Below are positions 28,371 to 38,124 of a stretch of DNA of 64,000 nt, piece after piece. Under the pieces are notes generated by a model, which was not told the origin of the DNA, did not search any database, and saw nothing but the letters and a program-made list of their open reading frames with translations. Within the stretch, counting starts at the first letter, position 1. Every line of letters begins with the position of its first letter. The DNA is from Alphaproteobacteria bacterium. Lineage in GTDB: Bacteria > Pseudomonadota > Alphaproteobacteria > Micavibrionales > Micavibrionaceae. Location of the stretch: NCBI GenBank assembly GCA_024275825.1, contig JAJRYK010000030.1, positions 23,889 to 87,888 of the forward strand, given 5' to 3'. A program made the position numbers and the translations under genes.

Positions 28371-29114
28371 TTATAGGTGGAGCGTTTTTGGCTCAGTAGT
28401 CGGCGATATGGGGAGCGGAGCCTGGCTCTCAAACTCCACAATAAACTCATGGATTAGTCTGGATATTTCATATGTTTGTTCTTTCTGGGACAAAATCAAG
28501 AGTGCTTTAAAACTCTCGACTGAGCCATTAAAATAATCCCAAAATTCGTCTAGTGCTGTTTGGCATGTTTCAAAATCTTTTGATAATATTGAGCGCGCGA
28601 CCATGGCTTCAACAATGTTTTCGATGTCGTTCCATTCTGCTTCTTTTCTTGCTCCCAAGTGCATAAGGTTGGCAATAAACCAAGCAACAGGGTGTTTGTC
28701 GAGGGAGTTAAGCCAGCGATTAAAGTATGTTTGAGCCTCATCAGTTCTAAGTATAACAGGAAAGGAAACTCCTCCGGCGCGTTCAATGGAATCTATAAGG
28801 CTCAAAGCCTTATTTTCGGTTGCCCAATCTACAATACGTCGCCCGTTTGGCGCCGGTAGGTTTGGGATGCTGATTTTACCTTCATATTTAATATTGAGGT
28901 TTGTAAAAACATTTGCGGCATCATGCCTGACCAGTGCATCGCATATTTCACAAAGAATTCCGTGTGTCTTTGCATCTGGGTCAAAAACTCTGTTATCTTC
29001 TTTTTCTTCAAGAGATAGCTCTTTATGGATTTGTTGGATGAGGCCAGAGAGCCAGCTTGTATCTTCAAGCTTTACCGCACGATCAATATTCTCTTTTTGT
29101 TTTTCATTTAGCAT
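28371..29114 (-). CDS. Unknown protein, 247 aa
   Basis: Acidic, mostly helical, no signal peptide and no membrane segment. It ends in a Pro-rich tail (PLPISPTTEPKTLHL). No domain is recognised. It stands between phoH and miaB, where most relatives have no gene, and its base composition is lower in G+C than its neighbours, which hints at an acquired or lineage-specific gene. Confidence 0.7.
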   Translation of the reverse strand: MLNEKQKENIDRAVKLEDTSWLSGLIQQIHKELSLEEKEDNRVFDPDAKTHGILCEICDALVRHDAANVFTNLNIKYEGKISIPNLPAPNGRRIVDWATENKALSLIDSIERAGGVSFPVILRTDEAQTYFNRWLNSLDKHPVAWFIANLMHLGARKEAEWNDIENIVEAMVARSILSKDFETCQTALDEFWDYFNGSVESFKALLILSQKEQTYEISRLIHEFIVEFESQAPLPISPTTEPKTLHL

Positions 29115-29182
29115 TTTTTATTAGCACCTTCTAATCTGATGAAGGAAGCTACTACCTTATGAAAACTTTGGCAAGGAAAACT

Positions 29183-30547
29183 TTATATTCTTAAAATACT
29201 TTCGTTAGTCACGATCTCACCCGTCAGCGAGTTATCAAACCCTTCGGTGATCTTAATATCCTGAATTGTGTTCATCAGGCGCGGATTGCCCTCGATATAC
29301 ACTGATTGGTTAAACGGGCTGCGGCCTACTAATTGTCCTTCGCGTTTGCCTTTGCGGTCGAACAGGACGGGCAGGGTTTGGCCGATGGTGCTTTCGTTAA
29401 AGCTGCGCTGCTGCTCGTTTATCAGGGCTTGCAGGCGGGCTAAACGCTCGGAGGCGATTTTATCGTGGATCAAACCCTGCATATTGGCCGCGGGTGTGCC
29501 GGGCCGGGCGGAGTATTTGAAGGAATAGCATGATGCGAAATTCACGTCGCGCACCAGCTGCATTGTGTCCTCAAAGTCTTGATCGCTCTCCCCCGGAAAG
29601 CCGACAATGAAGTCGGAGGAAAAGGCGAGGTCCGGGCGCGCTTTGCGCAGCTTTTCAATGATATCGCGGAAGTGATTGCTCGTATGTTTGCGGTTCATCG
29701 CCTCCAGAATTTTGTCAGATCCACTTTGCACCGGCAGATGCAGGAACGGCATAAGCTTCGGCAGAGCGTGCATTTCAATCAGCGCCTCATCCATATCGCG
29801 CGGGTGTGATGTGGTGTAGCGAATGCGGGCGAGGCTTTCAATCTTTGCCACTTCCTCAATCAGCTTCCCCAGCCCCCAAACATTGCCGTCTGGTCCCTCA
29901 CCATGAAACGCATTGACGTTTTGGCCTAGCAGGGTGATTTCCAGCGTGCCATTATCGACCAGCTTTTTACACTCATCGACAATCTTTTGCACGGGCCGGG
30001 AATATTCGCTGCCGCGCGTATAGGGCACAACGCAGAAGGTGCAGAATTTATCGCAGCCTTCCTGAATAGACACAAAGGCCGAAACGCCCTGTGATGTGTG
30101 TTCCTCGGGCAGGGAGTCAAACTTGCTCTGTGCCGGGAATTCGGTGTTAACCACGCGCTCACCGCTGGCCTTGATGATCATTTCCGGTAGCTCGTGATAG
30201 GTTTGCGGACCGAAAACCATATCAACATAGGGCGCGCGTTCGAGGATAAATTCACCCTCAGCCTGCGCAACGCAGCCCGCCACAGCCATGAGCATTTTCT
30301 CGCCCTTGGCCTCTTTAGCCTCTTTCAGGGGGCGCAAGCGGCCGAGGTCGGAGAAAACTTTATCGGTGGCTTTTTCACGAATGTGGCAGGTATTCAGGAT
30401 CACCATATCGGCGTCCTCCGGGCTGTCCACGGCCTTATAGCCCTGCGCGCTGAGGATATCAGCCATGCGGTGGCTGTCATAGACATTCATTTGGCAGCCC
30501 CAGGTCTTTATATAGAGCTTCTTATTCTTATTTGCGCTTTGTGTCAT
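29183..30547 (-). CDS. miaB: tRNA-2-methylthio-N6-dimethylallyladenosine synthase
   Basis: Radical-SAM methylthiotransferase modifying A37 of tRNAs. About 454 residues with the N-terminal MTTase domain holding three cysteines (WGCQMN, NTCHIRE, AGCVAQ) for the second Fe-S cluster. The radical-SAM motif CDKFCTFC follows, then a C-terminal TRAM domain (GQLVGRSPFNQSVYIEG). The ATG at 30547 has AGAAGG at good spacing; the ATG at 30559 overlaps that sequence. Confidence 0.95.
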   Translation of the reverse strand: MTQSANKNKKLYIKTWGCQMNVYDSHRMADILSAQGYKAVDSPEDADMVILNTCHIREKATDKVFSDLGRLRPLKEAKEAKGEKMLMAVAGCVAQAEGEFILERAPYVDMVFGPQTYHELPEMIIKASGERVVNTEFPAQSKFDSLPEEHTSQGVSAFVSIQEGCDKFCTFCVVPYTRGSEYSRPVQKIVDECKKLVDNGTLEITLLGQNVNAFHGEGPDGNVWGLGKLIEEVAKIESLARIRYTTSHPRDMDEALIEMHALPKLMPFLHLPVQSGSDKILEAMNRKHTSNHFRDIIEKLRKARPDLAFSSDFIVGFPGESDQDFEDTMQLVRDVNFASCYSFKYSARPGTPAANMQGLIHDKIASERLARLQALINEQQRSFNESTIGQTLPVLFDRKGKREGQLVGRSPFNQSVYIEGNPRLMNTIQDIKITEGFDNSLTGEIVTNESILRI

Positions 30548-30646
30548 ATTCTTGTACATCCTTCTACGCTGCCATAAACCACAAAGTGGCGATGGAAATC
30601 AAGATTTATGAGGTCGGCGTGGCGGTCATCGTGACAAACAAGTGAG

Positions 30647-31135
30647 ATGTATCATTTAATGAGAGTGTTTTTGGGCCTGATTGTAATCTGTATCTTTGCC
30701 GTTCCTGCGTACGCTGAGGAGTGTTATTCCAAGGCTGAAGTCGAGGCGGAACAAGGTATACGTATCCATAGTGAGCTGATGGTCATTGGTCTTAATTGCC
30801 AGCATATGGGCAAGCGTTACGGGATGGATCTTTATAGTGATTATCGCCGCTTTACAAATGATCACGCGTCGTTGTTCAGCAAATATGAGGATATTCTTAT
30901 TGGCTTTTTCACCCGCCGCGGCGATGCGAAGCCGGAGGCTAGCCTCAATACGCTGCGCACGAATTTTGCAAATAATATCTCAACCGATGCGGCCGCTATG
31001 CGCCCTGATATCTTTTGCGCCAAGTATGTGCCGCGTATAGAGAAAGCGTCAGTGATGGACAGGGATGATATTCGCCGCTGGGCTTCTGTTGTTCATGAGT
31101 CTCATCCGGTCTCTTATCCCGCGTGTCCGGGCTAA
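30647..31135 (+). CDS. Exported protein of unknown function, 162 aa
   Basis: Signal peptide (FLGLIVICIFAVPAYAE, cleavage after AYA), then a helical mature part of about 140 residues with four cysteines (Cys at ECYS, LNCQ, IFCAKY and PACPG) that may form two disulfides in the periplasm. No family is recognised. A second ATG at 30659 gives a shorter signal peptide. It is divergent from miaB. Confidence 0.7.
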   Translation: MYHLMRVFLGLIVICIFAVPAYAEECYSKAEVEAEQGIRIHSELMVIGLNCQHMGKRYGMDLYSDYRRFTNDHASLFSKYEDILIGFFTRRGDAKPEASLNTLRTNFANNISTDAAAMRPDIFCAKYVPRIEKASVMDRDDIRRWASVVHESHPVSYPACPG

Positions 31136-31233
31136 GCTGTTGATTCTAAGGCGCTTTAAAAAACCCTTCAAAAATCGACCACGATCTCTATCATGATACC
31201 TGTCATATAATAAAAGCAGGGAAGAATTTTGAT

Positions 31234-32673
31234 ATGGGGATTGATCAGCAGATTAACGCGTTTTTTGAGCCGATTGCGAATGGGCTCGCCAGCGTTGTGT
31301 TTTACAGCGTCAATTTTGGTGAGGGGCTGGATGTAAAGCTTATCCTTGTTTGGTTGGTGGTTGCGGCGCTGTTTTTCACTGTGCATTTTGGGTTCATCAA
31401 TTTTCGTTATTTTATGCATGCCGTGCGTCTTGTTTGTCGCAAACCTGACGATTCCGAGAAGGGACAGATTAGTTCGTTTCAGGCACTGATGACCTCGATG
31501 GCGGCGACAGTGGGGCTTGGGAATATCGCCGGCGTGGCGGTGGCGATTTCTGTTGGTGGCCCTGGCGCTGCACTGTGGATGGTGGTTATGGGCTTTTTTG
31601 GTATGTCTGTGAAATTTGCAGAGGTGATGGCGGGCGTTAAATACCGCCATTATCCCGATCCCGATCGACCGGATGAGGTTTATGGCGGGCCGATGTATTA
31701 TATTCGCGATGCCTTTGCCAATCGTGCTATCCCGCATGTGGGAATTGGGCGCTTTACGGCGCTGGTTTTTGCGGCTTTCACAATGATTGGTGCGCTGGGC
31801 GCGGCGGCATTATTCCAAACCAATCAGTCTTTCCAGCAGCTTTTGAATGTCACAGGTGGCGATACCAGCTATTTTGCGGATAAGGCCTGGATGTTTGGCC
31901 TGTTCATGGTGGTGATTGCCGGAGTTGTGATTATTGGTGGGATTAAGTCTATCGCGAATGTCTCGGGCAAGGTCGTGCCGCTTATGGCGGGCCTCTATAT
32001 TCTGATGGGAATTGTTGTTTTAGTCTTGAATTTCAGTGCAGTGCCGGGCGCTCTTGTGGTGATTATTAAGGGTGCATTTACGCCCGCTGCCGGGTTTGGC
32101 GCGGTGCTGGGTACGATCCTGACAGGCGTACAGCGCGCGAGCTTCTCGAACGAGGCTGGTCTTGGCTCTGCGGCGATTTCACAATCCTCTGTACGTACAA
32201 AAGATCCGGTGGAGCAGGGGTTTGTCGGTATGCTCGGGCCGTTTATTGACACGGTGGTTGTCTGTAGCGTCACGGCAATCGTAATCGTTGTGACCGGCGT
32301 TTATGATGTCGCGAATGGTGTGGAGGGGGTCGAGCTGACCTCTCGCGCGTTCGGTAGTGTGATTTCCTGGTTCCCGATATTGCTTGCCGTGATTGTCTTT
32401 ATGTTTGCCTATTCAACGATTATTGGCTGGTATTACATAGGGATGAAAGGTTTTGCTTATATCTTTGGTGAGCGCCGAATTGTTGAACATGTGTATCAGT
32501 TTATATTTTGTGTTTTCATTGTGATCGGTGCGGCGTCTACGCTTGATAATATCATTACCTTTACCGATGCCTCTATTCTGGCTATGGCCGTGCCTAACCT
32601 GATTGGGCTATATCTTTTAGCGCCGGAATTGAAGCGTGATCTCAGGGAATATATCGAAAAATTAAAAACGTAA
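31234..32673 (+). CDS. Sodium:alanine/glycine symporter (AGCS family)
   Basis: 479-residue inner-membrane transporter with ten or so hydrophobic segments. The AGCS signature is around GLGNIAGVAVAISVGGPGAALWM (residues 90-112) and again near the centre (SFSNEAGLGSAAISQS). It should import alanine or glycine with sodium. It stands as a single gene between an exported protein and the large coiled-coil gene. Confidence 0.93.
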   Translation: MGIDQQINAFFEPIANGLASVVFYSVNFGEGLDVKLILVWLVVAALFFTVHFGFINFRYFMHAVRLVCRKPDDSEKGQISSFQALMTSMAATVGLGNIAGVAVAISVGGPGAALWMVVMGFFGMSVKFAEVMAGVKYRHYPDPDRPDEVYGGPMYYIRDAFANRAIPHVGIGRFTALVFAAFTMIGALGAAALFQTNQSFQQLLNVTGGDTSYFADKAWMFGLFMVVIAGVVIIGGIKSIANVSGKVVPLMAGLYILMGIVVLVLNFSAVPGALVVIIKGAFTPAAGFGAVLGTILTGVQRASFSNEAGLGSAAISQSSVRTKDPVEQGFVGMLGPFIDTVVVCSVTAIVIVVTGVYDVANGVEGVELTSRAFGSVISWFPILLAVIVFMFAYSTIIGWYYIGMKGFAYIFGERRIVEHVYQFIFCVFIVIGAASTLDNIITFTDASILAMAVPNLIGLYLLAPELKRDLREYIEKLKT

Positions 32674-32860
32674 AAATCTATCCACAGCTGCGGTTTTTGC
32701 TGTAGCTCCAGTGCTTCTGCGGGTCTTTGTGTATGCGCTGTGCATAACGTAAAAAACGGTGCTTGTGCAAAGCCTTATTCCATGGCTCTATAGGTTTCAT
32801 TCAATGCAATCATTATTCACCAAGGCCTGCGCACAGCGCAGTTCTTAAGGAGCTTTATAT

Positions 32861-35800
32861 ATGTCAGATTTGTCCGCAATCAAACAGGCTGAGCAAAAAC
32901 ACAAAGAGCAAAAAGCAAAAGAAACTCAGTCAGATGTGCGTGCATTTAGAGCTGATGCTTTAGGAGAAAATATGCCGACAGCGAAAGTCTCAGGACTTGG
33001 AGCATTGAAAATCATATCCAAGCCGTCCGAAAATACGCCAGAGATTAAAGCAGAAAAACCTGTCTCTAAGCTCAAGGCGCAATTAAAGGAAAAAGCGCAG
33101 GACGTGAAACCGGCTCCAACACTGACACCTGCGGCGCCTGTTGTGGCCAAGGTTGAGCCAAAAATAGAGGCGAAAGCCGCGCCGCACTCATTAGAGCTGC
33201 CTGAAGATTACGATGATGATGCAGTTTTGTTGACCAGTCCTGTTGAGCCAGCATCTAACCATAAGGTTTCTCTGGCGAAAATGAGCCGTCCGATGGAAAT
33301 TCTCTATGGCGCAGGTATTGTCGGAACGGCCATGTGGTTAGCCTTTTGCGCGATATATGCTGTTCGTCATGGCGTGGGCCTATCCCCAGAAGAGCTGGGT
33401 GCATTTTTGGCGGGTGCATTTGCGCCGCCGGCTTTGTTTTGGTTGATGGCCACGATGATTAACCGCCGCGCTGATGTGAATGAGTACGCTTCGGCGCTGC
33501 GGGCTGAGCTGCAATCGCTGATCTTCCCGTCAGAGGAAAGTGCGAGCATCATAAACAAGGATGTGGAGCGCCTGTGCCGTCAAGCGGCGGAGGTGTCTGC
33601 GGCGTCTAATGCGGTGCTGAAATCGCTCCAGCGCGCGCGGCAGGGCTTGCGCGTTGAGATTCGTGACTTTTCTGGCGTATCCAAAAAGGCAGAATTCCAC
33701 ATTGATCGTCTGGCGCAGTCCTTGACTGAAAAATCTGGTCAGCTTTTGTCAGTAACAGAGGAAATTGAGAAGCGTACAAGCGGCATTGATAAGAACGTAC
33801 AAGCCGGGGCGCAAGCTTGGGATAATGCGACATTGGCTGTTTTAGAGCGCGCCGGGAAAATGGAAGCGGCGCTGGGGCGCGGCAGTGATAAAATTCTGGT
33901 TGCTGCTGATCGTGCAATGAGCAAGACACAAGAGGTTGGGATGAGCCTCGAGAAGAGCTGTATTGGTATGAATGATGCAGTTGATCGTGTGTCTGGCCGT
34001 CTCGAAGGCCTGAGCAATCGCTTTGATGACCATACGGAAAGCCTGTCGGGCGCGGCGGATAATGTATCTGAAGAAATTGAGCGCCTGGTGGAGATGATCC
34101 GTGATCAGGTTGAGGGGCTGGAGAGCACGACTGAGCGCACTGTTGATGCGATGAGTGCCTCTGCGATGACGATCCAGGAGCACAAGGCTGCTCTAACCGA
34201 TAGTGCGGAGCAGGTGGCAAAGCAATCTGATTACATCACCTCCTCTATTACTGCGAGCGCTGAAAATCTGAACAGCACGGTTGCTGATGTGATCGCCAAG
34301 ACCGAAGGGCTTGAGGTGCGTATCGATGAAAAAACGCGCAATCTGCATGATGTGGTACAGGGCATTTCTAAAGAAGCCAACTTGATTGAAGAGGCAGGCG
34401 AGCATGCGGCAAACAAGCTGGGTGAAGCGCTCTCAACAGCGATTTCTGGCTCAGAATCTATTAGCTCTGCGGTGCAGCGCGCGGTGGAGGCGCTAGAAAG
34501 CTCAACCATGAATGCGCAAGATCGCGCTGATACGTTGATGGTGACCACGAAGCAACACGTACAGGTGCTCGCCGAGGCTGGTGCCGGCAATGTTGAGCAG
34601 GTCAAACAGATTACTGAATTGCTAGAACAAAGCCGTACGCAAATTGAAGAGGTTTCTCGCAGTTCAGAGACTCATGTGAAGGCCTTGTCGCAAGCGATTA
34701 CGCATCAGAATGAGGAGCTCAGCCTGTCTGCAGAGACTCTATTAGAGCGCATTGATTCTGTGCGCAAATCATTTGAACGGCCTCTAAGGGAAATCCAGAC
34801 GGCTGTGGGCGAGGCAGATAAACGTCATGAGCTGATCAGTGATGTGCTTGATCGCCGCGTTACGGATCTTAATGCATCCAGTGATCGCGCGGTGAGTGTT
34901 GCGGAAACCATTCGCGGTACACTGCGTGGGCAGGCGCAGGAAATCTCAACACTTTCCGGTCAAATCGCCGGACAAGCACGTGTGATTAACGAAGAGATGC
35001 GTACGCAAAAAGACGGGCTGAACGATGAGGTAACGCAGTCTCTGAGCATGTTAGAGACTGTACGTGAGGCGCTCGATGCGCAAGCCAGAGAGCTGCATAC
35101 GCTTTCCGACGGTGCTGTAGGCGATATCACGAAGGTGAGCGCGCAGATATCTGACGGTAGTGCGAAGGTTACAAACTTCACCAAGACCGCTTTTGTTGAT
35201 CTTGAGGCGCTTGATCACTCTATCGATGATAAAATTACGCGCTTGAGCGAACAGGCGAAAGACGCGACGCGCTCAGTTGAGGCGGTGAAAGATACGCTGG
35301 CCTCCTCCGCGCAAGAGATTGAGCCTATTTATATTAACGCGATAGAGCAGGCTGAGGAAACACGTACACGCTTTGATGCGCTGAAATCCAGCTATGAAAC
35401 CACAACGCAAACGACATTGGACCGGTTTGCGCAGATTGGCATTATGTTTGATGGGCGTTTGCAAGATCTGAAGCAGGGTACCGAAGAGGCTAACATTCTC
35501 CTGCGTGGCTCTAGTGAGACTATTCAGGCACGTACAAAGGATATTGAAGAGGCCTCAAGCACGGCGCATGAGCGTATGCGCGATATTTCTGCCTCATTGC
35601 AGGACCAATCTTCGGACGTGCATCTGATGACCGATCAGGCATTGTTGAAGATCGAGGCTATTCAAAAGGCCATGAACGAGCAGTTCTTTGAGCTTTCAGC
35701 GTCTGTTGGCGCTGCGGTGGCGCAGCTTGAGGGCGCGGGCGATGGCTTTGTCCGTCAATCGAATAATGTTCAAAGCGAAGCGCAGAAGGTTATCGGAACG

Positions 35801-36763
35801 TTTGATCGCGTTGGTGAGAAGGCGCTGGATGAGACTCATAAGCTCAGTGATGCAGCAGATAAAACCGCCGCGCGCTCTGCGGAGCTGGTCGCACATGTGA
35901 AGAGGGAGGCTGAAGCGCTTCTTGGCAACGCCAATGATAGCTTGTTTGAGCTGAAGAAAGCCGGTGATAGCTTTGCTATTCGTGCGCGTGAAGTGGCGGA
36001 GCAGATGAGCGGATCACTGAAGACCTCGGCGACCTATGGGCAGGAATTAAAATCACAGTCCAAGGCGATTGCTGACAGCTCTGTGAATGCAGCAGAGCGG
36101 ATGAGTAAGGCTGTTGCGACGATGGGCGCGCAGCTTGATGAGGTCAATGATGCGGCTAATGATGCGGCGTTCAAGGTCGAGAGGTCGCGGGAGAAGCTAC
36201 AGACCGAATCTGATCGTTTGCTTAATGTTTCAACTGCGGCGCTCGATGGCGCGCGCGATGCGGCTATTACCTTTACGAAGCAGTCTGAATCGCTGTTTAA
36301 GGCTTCTCAGGATGCCAGTGAATTTGCGAAGAGCATTCAGGAAAGGGAAACGCGCGCGCAGCGTGAGGCCTTCATGTCCTCGGCCAAGTTCATCATTGAG
36401 AGCTTGCACTCGCTCTCAGTTGATCTGACCCGGATGCTTGATGGAGATGTTTCCGAGAAGACCTGGAAGGCGTTCCAGAAGGGTGATGTGTCGGCCTTTA
36501 CGCGTAAGCTGATCGATATGGAGGGCAAAATGCCGCTGGATAAGGCGCAGGAGAAATTTGCGTCTGATAATGAGTTCAGAACCTATGCCCAGCGCTTCAT
36601 TCGTCAGTTTGAGGAAATGTATGATCAAGCCTTTGAGGCCGATCACGGCGCGCTTCTCAGCTCCACGATCGGCTCTAGTGAGGTTGGTAAGCTGTATCAG
36701 TTCATGTGTCAGGTGGCCGGTAAGGATTCAAAGCTTGGAAAAATAGCGCTGAAGGCAGCGTAG
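32861..36763 (+). CDS. Large membrane-anchored coiled-coil protein (TipN/GPR-like architecture)
   Basis: 1300 residues in three parts: a charged, Lys/Pro-rich N-terminus (1-140); two membrane helices (about 148-167 and 180-200) joined by a short loop; and about 1000 residues of helical coiled coil rich in Ala, Glu, Ser and Gln. The coiled coil resembles apolipoprotein/methyl-accepting-type helices. A conserved-looking 120-residue end (about 1170-1300) follows. The two N-terminal membrane segments plus a very long coiled coil recall Caulobacter TipN and the Agrobacterium growth-pole ring protein. Homology is not shown, only architecture. AAGGAG precedes the ATG. A structural or polarity role in the envelope is inferred. 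Confidence 0.85.
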   Translation: MSDLSAIKQAEQKHKEQKAKETQSDVRAFRADALGENMPTAKVSGLGALKIISKPSENTPEIKAEKPVSKLKAQLKEKAQDVKPAPTLTPAAPVVAKVEPKIEAKAAPHSLELPEDYDDDAVLLTSPVEPASNHKVSLAKMSRPMEILYGAGIVGTAMWLAFCAIYAVRHGVGLSPEELGAFLAGAFAPPALFWLMATMINRRADVNEYASALRAELQSLIFPSEESASIINKDVERLCRQAAEVSAASNAVLKSLQRARQGLRVEIRDFSGVSKKAEFHIDRLAQSLTEKSGQLLSVTEEIEKRTSGIDKNVQAGAQAWDNATLAVLERAGKMEAALGRGSDKILVAADRAMSKTQEVGMSLEKSCIGMNDAVDRVSGRLEGLSNRFDDHTESLSGAADNVSEEIERLVEMIRDQVEGLESTTERTVDAMSASAMTIQEHKAALTDSAEQVAKQSDYITSSITASAENLNSTVADVIAKTEGLEVRIDEKTRNLHDVVQGISKEANLIEEAGEHAANKLGEALSTAISGSESISSAVQRAVEALESSTMNAQDRADTLMVTTKQHVQVLAEAGAGNVEQVKQITELLEQSRTQIEEVSRSSETHVKALSQAITHQNEELSLSAETLLERIDSVRKSFERPLREIQTAVGEADKRHELISDVLDRRVTDLNASSDRAVSVAETIRGTLRGQAQEISTLSGQIAGQARVINEEMRTQKDGLNDEVTQSLSMLETVREALDAQARELHTLSDGAVGDITKVSAQISDGSAKVTNFTKTAFVDLEALDHSIDDKITRLSEQAKDATRSVEAVKDTLASSAQEIEPIYINAIEQAEETRTRFDALKSSYETTTQTTLDRFAQIGIMFDGRLQDLKQGTEEANILLRGSSETIQARTKDIEEASSTAHERMRDISASLQDQSSDVHLMTDQALLKIEAIQKAMNEQFFELSASVGAAVAQLEGAGDGFVRQSNNVQSEAQKVIGTFDRVGEKALDETHKLSDAADKTAARSAELVAHVKREAEALLGNANDSLFELKKAGDSFAIRAREVAEQMSGSLKTSATYGQELKSQSKAIADSSVNAAERMSKAVATMGAQLDEVNDAANDAAFKVERSREKLQTESDRLLNVSTAALDGARDAAITFTKQSESLFKASQDASEFAKSIQERETRAQREAFMSSAKFIIESLHSLSVDLTRMLDGDVSEKTWKAFQKGDVSAFTRKLIDMEGKMPLDKAQEKFASDNEFRTYAQRFIRQFEEMYDQAFEADHGALLSSTIGSSEVGKLYQFMCQVAGKDSKLGKIALKAA

Positions 36764-36792
36764 GGTGATTTAATCTAGAGTTTTTAGCCTTA

Positions 36793-36903
36793 GTCTCCTC
36801 CCCCTTAGGGGGAGGATTAAGGTGGGGGGTGATGGTGTTTGATTAAGGCAGCCGTTCGTAACCCTTCCCCCTAGCCCCCTCCCATAGGGCGGGGGGATAG
36901 ATG
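36793..36903. repeat. G/C-rich double-hairpin repeat, copy 3
   Basis: CCTCCCCCTTAGGGGGAGG, TTAAGGTGGGGGGTGATGG, TGTTTGATTA, then a C-rich part ending CCTCCCATAGGGCGGGG. The right stem is slightly degraded compared with the other copies. GTTGGGCTATGG follows about 10 bases later, as in copy 1. Confidence 0.8.
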
Positions 36904-37035
36904 ACGTGTTGGGCTATGGCAATATTATTAGGCTAATGCTCATCTAGCTATTGATTAAAACCCTTAAAGCCACAATAATAGATGCGCGCGGAACCCTCTG
37001 CGCGCATCACATTTATTCAAGGTGGCGATTCCGCT

Positions 37036-37974
37036 ATGAGCATCATAAAAAAGACTAAATTTTGCCAAGGCATTTCCGATATATCTGACAGCTATATGGG
37101 CTTTATCATTGATCAGTGGGGCGTGCTCCATGATGGTGAGAAGGCGTATGATGGCGTTGTTGAATGCTTGAAGGAGCTGAAGTCACGCAAAAAATATATT
37201 ATCATCTTGTCCAATTCTGGTAAGCGGGCAGCGGAGAATAAGGAACGCCTGAAAAAACTGGGCATTGGCCCCAGCCTGTATGATGAGATTTTGACCTCTG
37301 GTGAAATGACTTGGCAGGGTTTGAAAAATGAGGATGAAGAATTCTTCAAAGGTCTGGGTGATAAGGTCTATGTGATTAGCCGCGGCGGTGATCGTTCGAT
37401 CGTTGATGGGCTGGATGTTGAGGTTGTTGATGATGTGAATGATGCGACGTTCTTTATTATTGCGGGTGCGGATTCACCAGAAATGACGATTGAGGATTAT
37501 GAGCCTGCTTTGAAAACAGCGGCGCGTAAGGGATTGACCGCTATTTGTGCAAACCCGGATAGTCTGGGCTTAATGAAGGGCGCGAATATTATGGGGCCGG
37601 GCACGCTGGCTGCGCGTTATAAGGATTTTGGCGGCGTTGTGCATTATATCGGCAAGCCGCACCAGCCAATTTTTCAGCGCTGCATTCGTACGCTTCAGGG
37701 GCAGGGTATCTATCCCGGCCATACGATTGTGATTGGCGACACGATGGCGCACGATATTCTTGGTGGCTCGCTGGTGAATATTGATACGTGCCTTGTGGCG
37801 CAAGGCCTCCACTGGGGTTCGCTCAAGAAGGCGCATAGCGCCCTGGAGCTGGATAAGGCGCTTGAGGTGCTCTCTAATCAGTACGGTAATATCAAACCGA
37901 AATATCTGGTGAAGACGATGAGGTGGGGCAATGCACTGCCTGATCGCAAGCATAAGAAGCGCGTCGCGCGCTGA
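37036..37974 (+). CDS. HAD-IIA hydrolase, TIGR01459-type
   Basis: About 312 residues of the NagD-like HAD-IIA superfamily. The nucleophile loop reads DQWGVLHDG (26-34), the form found in this subfamily, where Trp replaces the usual second Asp. Motif II is ILSNSGKR, and motif III/IV residues lie in VIGDTMAHDILGG. The substrate is unknown; phosphatase activity is inferred from the family. The ATG at 37036 has AAGGTGG upstream; the frame runs further up without family similarity. Confidence 0.88.
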   Translation: MSIIKKTKFCQGISDISDSYMGFIIDQWGVLHDGEKAYDGVVECLKELKSRKKYIIILSNSGKRAAENKERLKKLGIGPSLYDEILTSGEMTWQGLKNEDEEFFKGLGDKVYVISRGGDRSIVDGLDVEVVDDVNDATFFIIAGADSPEMTIEDYEPALKTAARKGLTAICANPDSLGLMKGANIMGPGTLAARYKDFGGVVHYIGKPHQPIFQRCIRTLQGQGIYPGHTIVIGDTMAHDILGGSLVNIDTCLVAQGLHWGSLKKAHSALELDKALEVLSNQYGNIKPKYLVKTMRWGNALPDRKHKKRVAR

Positions 37975-38007
37975 TTTTTTCGTTTTTCTGATTAATATAT
38001 AGTCGCC

Positions 38008-38115
38008 GTTTTCCCTTCTCCTTAGGGGGAGGATTAAGGTGGGGGGTGATGGTGTTTGATTAGTTTACCGTTCCTAAACCCTCCCCCCCCTCCCTCAGGG
38101 AGGGGGGGGAGATGT
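38008..38115. repeat. G/C-rich double-hairpin repeat, copy 4
   Basis: CTTCTCCTTAGGGGGAGG, TTAAGGTGGGGGGTGATGG, TGTTTGATTAG, a run of eight C, then CCTCCCTCAGGGAGG and a run of G. It separates the convergent HAD and patatin genes. Copies 3 and 4 flank the HAD gene in direct orientation. Confidence 0.8.
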
Positions 38116-38124
38116 TGGGTTTAA

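Noticed and set aside
32674..32860. DnaA-box-like words (CTATCCACA, TGTGCATAA) suggesting an origin
   Set aside because: Only two imperfect boxes, no AT-rich unwinding region, and no dnaA, parAB or hemE-type neighbour.
33606..34220. 204-codon minus-strand frame opposite the coiled-coil gene
   Set aside because: Low-complexity Pro/Ser/His/Gln product, no ribosome binding site, and the opposite strand codes for a convincing protein.
10157..38115. CRISPR array made of the G/C-rich repeats
   Set aside because: Copies are kilobases apart with no regular spacers and no cas genes in the window.
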